Below, one piece after another: positions 1-4,697 of a stretch of DNA of 6,148 nucleotides (within the stretch, counting starts at the first letter, position 1; each line of letters starts with the position of its first letter). The stretch comes from an uncultured Anaerolineae bacterium (GTDB taxonomy: Bacteria > Chloroflexota > Anaerolineae > Anaerolineales > UBA11858). A model generated the notes under the pieces. That model was not told the origin of the DNA and did no database searches. It was given only the letters and a program-made list of their open reading frames with translations. A program made the translations under genes and the position numbers. The stretch spans positions 1 through 6,148 of the forward strand of contig CALCSH010000314.1 in assembly GCA_937893815.1 (NCBI GenBank), in the 5' to 3' direction.

Positions 1-181
1 CATCAATACCGCCAACATCCGTTACCTCGCAGGCTTTGAATGCCATAGCTTCTTCAGCCATTGGCTCTTCTGCCGCAGGTTCTTCTGCAACAGGTTCTTC
101 AACTGGGGCCGGTTGGCAAGCCGCCAGCAGCATTGCTGTTACGAAAAGCAATGCCATTAGTACAAGAAATTTCTTATTCAT
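1..181 (-). CDS. BMP-family substrate-binding lipoprotein, N-terminal part (cut by window edge)
   Basis: Sixty codons are visible from ATG at 181-179; the gene continues beyond base 1. The start is set by a strong ribosome site, AAGGAGAG (complement of 187-194), 5 bases before the ATG. Residues 1-22 form a lipoprotein signal: Lys at 3-4, a hydrophobic core at 5-20, and lipobox LAAC with the lipidated Cys at 22. Residues 28-47 are an acidic linker of repeated EEPxA units. The mature domain begins near residue 50 with CEVTDVGGID, which I recognise as the opening strand of BMP/Med (PnrA-like) binding proteins, usually followed by DDKSFN just outside the window. Family members deliver nucleosides, usually purines, to an ABC transporter; the ligand here is inferred. 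The linker suggests a protein held away from the membrane. Family assignment rests on about ten residues plus the lipoprotein layout. Confidence 0.85.
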   Translation of the reverse strand, partial: MNKKFLVLMALLFVTAMLLAACQPAPVEEPVAEEPAAEEPMAEEAMAFKACEVTDVGGID

Positions 182-186
182 GGGTT

Positions 187-194
187 CTCTCCTT
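187..194 (-). promoter_or_regulatory. Ribosome binding site of the BMP lipoprotein gene
   Basis: Read on the minus strand this is AAGGAGAG. Its AGGAG core lies 7 bases before the ATG at 181, close to ideal spacing, and it is the strongest Shine-Dalgarno site in the window. It fixes the start of the partial gene. Confidence 0.8.
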
Positions 195-236
195 AGTCAT
201 GAATGGATGAATAGGAAGCGTTTATCATTGCGCGAT

Positions 237-248
237 CGCCGCGCGGCG
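237..248. promoter_or_regulatory. GC palindrome at the predicted transcription start
   Basis: CGCCGCGCGGCG is a perfect 12-bp palindrome. It is flanked and partly overlapped by another palindrome, GCGATCGC (232-239). Both lie over the predicted start (about 244) of the BMP lipoprotein gene, where a bound repressor would block transcription, or the arms could form a 5' hairpin in the mRNA. The operator role is inferred from position only. Confidence 0.3.
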
Positions 249-250
249 GA

Positions 251-279
251 AGTCTAGCATTAACAAGATCAAAATACAA
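251..279 (-). promoter_or_regulatory. Candidate promoter of the BMP lipoprotein gene
   Basis: On the minus strand a -35-like TTGTAT (274-279) is followed by a 17-base spacer and a -10-like TAGACT (251-256, 4 of 6 consensus positions). TGC directly before the -10 gives an extended -10 element. Transcription would start near 244-245, leaving a leader of about 63 bases before the ATG at 181. Spacing is ideal and the extended -10 compensates for a weak -35. The surrounding A+T-rich stretch (about 256-300) is typical of a promoter. Confidence 0.5.
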
Positions 280-298
280 GATAAAATAATTACTATTC

Positions 299-318
299 TA
301 TGTGACAGATTGCACATA
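299..318. promoter_or_regulatory. CRP/FNR-like dyad upstream of the BMP lipoprotein promoter
   Basis: The 20-bp element TATGTGACAGATTGCACATA has two arms, TATGTGA and GCACATA, separated by six bases; all but the innermost base pair of the arms is complementary. The core TGTGA-N6-GCACA matches nine of ten fixed positions of the E. coli CRP consensus TGTGA-N6-TCACA. Its centre (308.5) is about 64 bases upstream of the predicted start near 244, close to a class I activator position. Which regulator binds in this organism is unknown. Confidence 0.4.
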
Positions 319-372
319 CTTCCAGAGTATTCAACGAAGACAAGACATCCGAAACCTGTCTTTTCTTTACGC

Positions 373-397
373 AAAAACATCGGAAAAAGATGCCGAT
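373..397 (-). terminator. Weak terminator candidate after the divergent lipoprotein gene
   Basis: On the minus strand, 11 bases past the stop codon at 408, ATCGG and CCGAT (393-397 and 379-383) can pair as a 5-bp stem around a 9-base loop, followed by GTTTTTG (T-run at 373-377). The position is right for a factor-independent terminator, but the stem is short, so termination may be partial and the downstream lipoprotein gene may receive some read-through. Confidence 0.3.
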
Positions 398-407
398 CAT
401 GGGCAGA

Positions 408-1457
408 TTATGGAATATTCACTGTCACAAGTTCAATCATCCCCGTTTGAACTTCGTCAATCATTATTTCGAGCATATGCAAACGTCCCGCGCTAAGTAA
501 ATTCGGGGCACTATCCCGGATAGAGATCGGCACATCCACAATCTGTCCATTCGCTCCGGCAATAAATTCGGGCCAAAACTGATAATAGGCATCCAGCGGA
601 GAATATGTCAGCGAAGCCACCCAGAAGGCACGCAAATCATCCGGCGGGGTATCCACCCCAATCAGGAGAGCGCCTGCCTGGGCAATATAGCGCATCAGGT
701 TTTCATCCCCTACCCCCGGAGCCAGGTAAATTATTTCGACATCCCTTTGCAGCAAAGAATCAGCTGCGGCTTGCCACTCAGCAGCACTTGCGCCAGCATT
801 CAATTCAAAATACAGCGGATATTCCAAAAAAGGCGGGTATGTTGGCACGCAAACACCGCAATAGAATTTAGCACCCGTGAGAAAACTGCGCCGCGCCAAC
901 TGCCCGGCTTCGCTATCGGCCAGACTAATAACGCCCACACGCCAATCGGGGGTGATCATGGCCGCCAGATAACCCGCCAAGAAACCCTGCTGATCGGCGC
1001 GCCCGTCATCCGCTCCAATGGTGCTGATATTTGGCGCGGCTTCTATCCCCTCTACGCCTACCGCCAAAAAGCGCGTTTGCGGGGCCGCCGCCGCCCAGGC
1101 AACCAGCTCGGGCGCGGGCGGCAACGCGATCACTACCTGAATATCATCCGCCTGAAAATTTTCTACGGATAGGGTTGACCGCATCTGGTATCGCATACCT
1201 AATTCGGGGATGGCTTGCATTAAATGGGCATCAAGTTCTTCCACCAGCGCTGGATCGGCTCCGTCGGGGGCAAACAGCACCCCAACGGGCGGGAGCAGCG
1301 TCGGCGTAGGAAGCGGTGTTTCGCTGGGGACAAGAGCGGATTCTACCTCCGGGGTATCGATGACGGCAGCAGAGCTTTCCCCGGTGCTGCTGCAACCCGA
1401 AAGGGCAACAACTAAAACGATGAAGATAATTCCCCAATGGATTCGGATCGATTTCAT
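408..1457 (-). CDS. Divergent BMP/PBP1-like substrate-binding lipoprotein
   Basis: This 349-residue protein starts at ATG 1457-1455. Longer in-frame starts up to 1508 would add 17 non-signal residues, whereas this start gives a proper lipoprotein signal: basic MKSIR, hydrophobic core 10-20, lipobox LSGC with Cys22. An AGGAG (1469-1473) lies 11 bases upstream, a little far. Residues 40-57 are a Pro/Thr linker. The rest looks like a two-lobe periplasmic binding fold: VGVLFAP (58-64) as first strand, DDGRADQQGFLAGYLAAMI (150-168) resembling the BMP helix that follows the ligand-contacting segment, RVGVISLAD (173-181), EIIYLAPG (241-248) and ALLIGVDT (263-270). It is probably anchored outside the membrane and binds a small solute. 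A CxxC (Cys200, Cys203) is unusual for the family. Sequence is divergent, so ligand and ABC partner are unknown; a sensor role is also possible. Gene 1 lies downstream with its own promoter. Confidence 0.75.
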   Translation of the reverse strand: MKSIRIHWGIIFIVLVVALSGCSSTGESSAAVIDTPEVESALVPSETPLPTPTLLPPVGVLFAPDGADPALVEELDAHLMQAIPELGMRYQMRSTLSVENFQADDIQVVIALPPAPELVAWAAAAPQTRFLAVGVEGIEAAPNISTIGADDGRADQQGFLAGYLAAMITPDWRVGVISLADSEAGQLARRSFLTGAKFYCGVCVPTYPPFLEYPLYFELNAGASAAEWQAAADSLLQRDVEIIYLAPGVGDENLMRYIAQAGALLIGVDTPPDDLRAFWVASLTYSPLDAYYQFWPEFIAGANGQIVDVPISIRDSAPNLLSAGRLHMLEIMIDEVQTGMIELVTVNIP

Positions 1458-1552
1458 TTCGTCAGGCGCTCCTGTGAGTAAATAGTTCCGGCATGCTGCA
1501 AGCATCACCGTATTTTACTTCAATATTACCCACAACTCATTCCAGAAATCGC

Positions 1553-1590
1553 AGGGCTTCTTGGAAACTGCTGTGAGAAGCCCTCCACAG
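1553..1590. repeat. Overlapping inverted repeats able to form alternative hairpins
   Basis: AGGGCTTCT (1553-1561) and AGAAGCCCT (1576-1584) are perfect 9-bp complementary arms around a 14-base loop. Within the same stretch CTGTG (1571-1575) can instead pair with CACAG (1586-1590); the two pairings are sterically exclusive because the second pair encloses one arm of the first. No T-run follows on either strand, so it is not a standard terminator. It lies upstream of the TATAAT box for the plus gene, so if transcribed it is more likely part of a minus-strand leader. Confidence 0.5.
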
Positions 1591-1600
1591 GGGTATTGGG

Positions 1601-1630
1601 TGTACCACGAAAGTCCTAATCTTGTATAAT
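1601..1630 (+). promoter_or_regulatory. Candidate promoter of the DUF389-SH3 gene
   Basis: TATAAT (1625-1630) is a perfect -10 box. The best -35 at suitable spacing is TGTACC (1601-1606, 3 of 6) with an 18-base spacer, so the -35 is weak and an activator may be needed. The -10 is embedded in the perfect 13-bp inverted repeat TTGTATAATACAA (1622-1634), where a bound dimer would compete with RNA polymerase. The start would be near 1637, leaving a leader of about 120 bases before the ATG at 1758. Confidence 0.45.
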
Positions 1631-1636
1631 ACAACC

Positions 1637-1735
1637 ATGTGTGAACTCAATCTCCCCAGGCGCGGCATTATTCGGCTGCTTCATCTAGTTTGCCATATCA
1701 ACGGCGCATTGGTTGTTGAAGTTTTTTCAGGATAG
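1637..1735 (+). CDS. Doubtful 32-codon ORF in the leader of the DUF389-SH3 gene
   Basis: ATG at 1637-1639 opens a 32-residue frame (MCELNLPRRGIIRLLHLV..., ending VEVFSG) that stops at TAG 1733-1735, 22 bases before the DUF389 start. The ATG falls exactly where transcription from TATAAT would begin, so it would be leaderless, with no ribosome site. The peptide has a short basic-hydrophobic middle but no recognisable motif. It may be chance; a leader-peptide role is the only attraction. Confidence 0.15.
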   Translation: MCELNLPRRGIIRLLHLVCHINGALVVEVFSG

Positions 1736-1757
1736 AGTGGGGCGCACTTAACAGCTT

Positions 1758-2963
1758 ATGCCTTTTTCACAGACAAAACAAACTCCCGATGATCCCCAGC
1801 GCCTGCCGCCAGCTCGCAGGCGGCGCGCCCGTCGTCAACTGCTGCCGTTGACGACCGATGACCGCGAGGCCTTTCTCGATGAAATCGCACAGCGGACATC
1901 GCCATCGTTTGATTTCTTTCTTTTCTCCATTCTGGCTGGATTGACGATCAGCATTGGTTTGTTGCTCGATTTGCCTTCATTGCTGGTGCTCGGCGCGCTC
2001 CTGGCGCCAACGATGGCCCCTCTGGTCGGCATCGCCCTGGGCACCATCAGTGGTTCAACATCCTTTTTTGGTAGAAATTTATTGGGGTTATTGCTGGGCA
2101 GCGCACTGGTTTTCATTACCAGCTTCAGCATAGGCTTTATCACCAATGGGGTAGACACGTTCCAAATCACACAGGCGTATTTGCACACCCGCATCGCCTG
2201 GCATCATTTTTTGGTACTGGCTGTGGGCAGCATAATGACGACCATCGCCATTGGACGCGGTGGGAAACGCGTGGCGGTTGCTAGTGTGGCATTGGCATAT
2301 GAAATCTATGTGCCGCTGTGTGCCGCCGGTTTTGGACTCGGCAGCGGGATTCAGCACCTCTGGCCGGATGGTCTGGTGGTATTTGCCATTCATATTGCAT
2401 GGGCAGCCATTCTGGGGACACTGACGCTGGTCGTGCTCGGTTTTCGCCCGCTGACGCTTTTCGGGTATACCGCCGGGGGCATGCTCAGCCTGGTTGGTGT
2501 GATTTTACTGATTGGCCTGGGCGGTGCAGGTGCAGCGGTGGGCGGACAGGTGGCTATTCCCACAGCGCTGCCAAGCCAAACACCCACTCCCACACAGACG
2601 TTCACACCGACCCTCACGCTTACCGCCTCCCAAACGCCAATTCCACCAACAATCACGCTGCCCGCTACACTTACAGCATCGATCACACCTTCCCCAACCA
2701 TTACGGTGCCGCCAAGCCCCACACCGGTTTATGCGCGCGTGAACGCTCCGGAAGAATATGGCGGCGCCATCTTGCGCGCGGAACCTGGGTTTGGCAGTCG
2801 CTCGATTACTTCTTTCTTGAATGGTACATTGATTGAGATTTTATCGGATGTTCCCACCCAGGCCGATGGCGTACTGTGGCTCAACGTGAGGCTGCCCGGC
2901 GGGCCGGAAGGCTGGATGCTGCAATCGACGATTGCGATTGCCACCCCGGCACCGAACTGGTAA
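1758..2963 (+). CDS. DUF389-family membrane protein with Pro/Thr stalk and C-terminal SH3-like domain
   Basis: This 401-residue protein has three parts. Residues 1-50 are hydrophilic with a basic cluster RRRRARR (20-26). Residues 51-262 match the DUF389 (TIGR00341-type) membrane domain: FDFFLFSILAGLTISIGLLLD, then LVLGALLAPTMAPLVGIALG, the family's ALLxAPxMxPxxGxALG signature. I count seven hydrophobic segments (about 51-71, 74-97, 107-128, 149-165, 172-194, 204-228, 234-262). Arg/Lys clusters before segment 1, at Arg106, at RGGKR (167-171) and at FRP (229-231) fit a cytoplasmic N-terminus and an outside C-terminus. Residues 266-323 are a low-complexity Pro/Thr stalk. Residues 326-394 resemble a bacterial SH3 domain (ARVNAPEEYGGAILRAEPG ... 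GVLWLNVRLPGGPEGWM). DUF389 has no established function; SH3b modules usually bind cell-wall or surface ligands. No clear ribosome site precedes the ATG. No partner gene follows on this strand. Confidence 0.85.
   Translation: MPFSQTKQTPDDPQRLPPARRRRARRQLLPLTTDDREAFLDEIAQRTSPSFDFFLFSILAGLTISIGLLLDLPSLLVLGALLAPTMAPLVGIALGTISGSTSFFGRNLLGLLLGSALVFITSFSIGFITNGVDTFQITQAYLHTRIAWHHFLVLAVGSIMTTIAIGRGGKRVAVASVALAYEIYVPLCAAGFGLGSGIQHLWPDGLVVFAIHIAWAAILGTLTLVVLGFRPLTLFGYTAGGMLSLVGVILLIGLGGAGAAVGGQVAIPTALPSQTPTPTQTFTPTLTLTASQTPIPPTITLPATLTASITPSPTITVPPSPTPVYARVNAPEEYGGAILRAEPGFGSRSITSFLNGTLIEILSDVPTQADGVLWLNVRLPGGPEGWMLQSTIAIATPAPNW
2553..2726 (+). repeat. Low-complexity Pro/Thr coding stretch
   Basis: This stretch encodes the stalk (residues 266-323) and is rich in irregular ACA/ACC and CCN codons giving TPTPTQTFTPTLTLT-like repeats. 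Such linkers are common in surface proteins of Anaerolineae. The varied codons suggest selection for composition rather than a recent repeat expansion. Confidence 0.6.
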
Positions 2964-3001
2964 ATAAAAAGAGTGTCGGGCAGGGAAATATGCTTACACT
3001 C
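2961..3001 (-). terminator. Probable terminator of the glmU-corC-cdd operon
   Basis: Read on the minus strand, 36 bases after the cdd stop, GAGTGT (3001-2996) pairs with ACACTC (2976-2971); GCA and TGC extend the stem across an internal loop. TTTTTATTTA (2970-2961) follows at once, as expected of factor-independent termination. The T-run overlaps the stop codon of the convergent DUF389-SH3 gene (2961-2963), so the site is tightly packed. On the plus strand the same hairpin is stronger (11 bp including G-T pairs, one bulged C) but lacks a T-run, so it may only slow plus-strand transcription. Confidence 0.5.
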
Positions 3002-3036
3002 CTATTTGCAGGAAATAATACTCGTCTTAACCAGTT

Positions 3037-3426
3037 CTACATTAAATCTTTGGGGGTAAAGGCTTTGGGGAGTAGTTCGCCGACGGTCATCTCTTCGACA
3101 AGATTCCCATGACAATCTGCGATCAATACCAGGGTATCCAACCCATACTCGGCCAATACCTGCCTGCACGAACCGCAGGGAGATCCCCCATTTTCTGTAA
3201 CGACTGCAATCATCTCAAATTCGCGCTCCCCCTCGGAAACTGCCTTAAAAACAGCCACCCGTTCTGCACACATGGTCACCGGGTAGGCAGCATTCTCGAT
3301 ATTCACTCCGGTATATATTTTGCCAGATGCCGTCAGCAGTGCGGCGCCAACCGGATAGTTGGAATACGGGGCATAGGCATACTCGCGGGCGTATATCGCT
3401 TTTTGAACTAATTCAGGTTTTTGCAT
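3037..3426 (-). CDS. cdd: Cytidine deaminase (tetrameric, zinc-dependent)
   Basis: The protein has 129 residues, the usual length of the short homotetrameric class. It hydrolyses cytidine and deoxycytidine to uridine and deoxyuridine in cytoplasmic pyrimidine salvage. Visible signatures: YSNYPVGAAL (21-30), substrate-binding NIENAAYP (42-49) with Asn42 and Glu44, the zinc/catalytic CAE (Cys53, Glu55 as proton shuttle), and PCGSC giving the other zinc ligands Cys84 and Cys87. All key residues are intact. I chose ATG 3426-3424 because the family begins at about this point and GGAAG lies 9 bases upstream; in-frame starts up to 3471 would only add residues overlapping the previous gene. The stop of the CorC-like gene is one base before this ATG, so translation is probably coupled. 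It is the last gene of the operon, with a terminator candidate just beyond. Confidence 0.95.
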   Translation of the reverse strand: MQKPELVQKAIYAREYAYAPYSNYPVGAALLTASGKIYTGVNIENAAYPVTMCAERVAVFKAVSEGEREFEMIAVVTENGGSPCGSCRQVLAEYGLDTLVLIADCHGNLVEEMTVGELLPKAFTPKDLM

Positions 3427-3427
3427 A

Positions 3428-4696
3428 TCACTTTTCTTCCACTTCATCATCGGCCCAAACGCGCTGCGCACGCACTTTGCGGATGCGGCGTTCGCTAACC
3501 ATTTCTACCGTAAGTAGTAAATCATTGTCTGATAAACTTTCTCCGGTTGTAGGAATATGCCCCAGACGAGTATAGATAAACCCGCCGAGCGTATCGGCTT
3601 CATCGTTAGGCAAATGGGAATCCATGATCTCATTAAAATCATCTAGATCGATGCGGCCGCGGAATATATAATCGCCATTTTCCATTTTGCGGTAAGGTAG
3701 TTCTTCTTCCTCGTCGTACTCATCCTGAATTTCACCAAAGATTTCTTCGATGATATCTTCCATGGTCACAACTCCAGCCACGCCGCCATATTCATCAACG
3801 ACAATGGCCATATGCGTACGCCTTTTCTGCATTTCACCCAGGAGTTCGTCGACCTTTTTGGCCTCAGGGACAAAATACGGTTTCCGCAAGATATCTCGGC
3901 GAAGTTCGCCCTGACCGCTGCCTTCGCGCCATACTTCCAGTAAATCTTTGGCATAGAGCAGGCCCAAAATATGGTCGATATTTTCAGTATAAACAGGCAT
4001 GCGTGAATATCCAGAAGACAGCAGCGTATCAACGGCTTCGGACAAAGGTGTGCCGATTTCCAGTGCTTGAACATCAATACGCGGCACCATGATCTCACGG
4101 GTGAGGGTATCGTCCAACTGGAAGATCGAGTGAATCATGCGGCGCTCGCCTTTTTCCAGAATTCCATCTTTCTGCCCGACATCCACCAGGGTTTTCAGCG
4201 CGGCTTCTGTGACCATGCTGGTATGTTCATTCGATTTGGCCAATTCCATCGAAAATATTAAACTCAACCCAATGAAAGGAGCAAAGAGCAGCGTTACATA
4301 GCGCACAAAATCCGATAATTGCAATACCCAACGCTCAGGATCGCGGAGCACGCCGCGCTCGACAATCCACTCCAGCCAGGCCACCAAAAGCCCGGCAACC
4401 AGCAATAGGCCAACCGTGGCCGAAATTGAGGTCACGCGTACATCGGCTTGAATCACAAAATAGATGATGCCAATTTGCATAAAACGCAGTAGCGATTGAA
4501 AGAGATGCAAACCAGCGTAGGGGCGCGGCATTTTTTCGATCAGTTCAAGCGTGCGATGAGCATGGGGTTCATTCAGCTCGCGCATATGAATCAGGCGCGC
4601 CAGGCTGGAATGACGCAATGCCGCGCGAGCCGCCATAACAATCAAATCCGTCAGAAGAACAAGCAACAATCCAAAAATTATCAGGTAATTATTCAT
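3428..4696 (-). CDS. CNNM/CBS-domain transporter of the HlyC/CorC family
   Basis: This 422-residue inner-membrane protein starts at ATG 4696-4694; the open frame to 4804 lies inside glmU in another frame and would add 36 residues that spoil the N-terminal membrane segment. Domains in order: a CNNM (DUF21) membrane region at about 1-155 with hydrophobic segments near 4-22, 66-83, 91-112 and 132-150; a first CBS motif at 200-262 (REIMVPRIDVQAL, SRMPVYTENIDHILGLLYAKDLL); a second at 268-325 with the hallmark VVDEYGGVAGVVTMEDIIEEIFGEI; and a C-terminal CorC_HlyC domain at about 335-412 (GDYIFRGRIDLDDFNEIM, ADTLGGFIYTRLGHIP). Family members take part in Mg2+ (sometimes Co2+) export or its control, with CBS domains sensing nucleotides. 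The old name hemolysin C does not imply toxin activity. The CNNM part is divergent, the CBS part strongly conserved. GlmU ends one base before the start, and a weak GGA lies in the glmU end. Confidence 0.9.
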   Translation of the reverse strand: MNNYLIIFGLLLVLLTDLIVMAARAALRHSSLARLIHMRELNEPHAHRTLELIEKMPRPYAGLHLFQSLLRFMQIGIIYFVIQADVRVTSISATVGLLLVAGLLVAWLEWIVERGVLRDPERWVLQLSDFVRYVTLLFAPFIGLSLIFSMELAKSNEHTSMVTEAALKTLVDVGQKDGILEKGERRMIHSIFQLDDTLTREIMVPRIDVQALEIGTPLSEAVDTLLSSGYSRMPVYTENIDHILGLLYAKDLLEVWREGSGQGELRRDILRKPYFVPEAKKVDELLGEMQKRRTHMAIVVDEYGGVAGVVTMEDIIEEIFGEIQDEYDEEEELPYRKMENGDYIFRGRIDLDDFNEIMDSHLPNDEADTLGGFIYTRLGHIPTTGESLSDNDLLLTVEMVSERRIRKVRAQRVWADDEVEEK

Positions 4697-4697
4697 T

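Larger units (their letters stand above)
1458..1757. other. Divergent intergenic region (300 bases)
   Basis: This region separates the minus-strand lipoprotein gene from the plus-strand DUF389 gene and should hold both promoters. For the minus gene I see only a -10-like TAAAAT (1512-1517, 5 of 6) with no good -35, and an ATGCT-GCA-AGCAT inverted repeat at 1493-1505 inside the likely leader. It also contains the hairpin at 1553-1590, the TATAAT box at 1625 and a 32-codon ORF, described separately. No convincing gene is present. Confidence 0.6.

Noticed and set aside
605..1485. Several open frames on the plus strand opposite the lipoprotein gene.
   Set aside because: They are antisense shadows with Pro/Arg/His-rich, low-information translations and no ribosome sites or family motifs.
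1458..1508. A longer start for the divergent lipoprotein at ATG 1508.
   Set aside because: It would add 17 residues before the signal peptide, moving the basic N-region and lipobox away from the N-terminus.
2553..2726. The repetitive stretch as a CRISPR-like or tandem repeat array.
   Set aside because: There are no regular repeats or spacers; it is in frame and encodes the Pro/Thr stalk of the DUF389-SH3 protein.
2318..2836. A 172-codon frame within the DUF389-SH3 gene.
   Set aside because: It is a shifted-frame shadow; its His/Thr/Cys-rich translation has no domain, while the main frame is a recognisable membrane protein.
408..3426. A single nucleoside uptake and salvage operon joining the BMP lipoproteins and cdd.
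   Set aside because: The DUF389-SH3 gene on the opposite strand and a terminator candidate separate them; only a loose functional relation can be argued.
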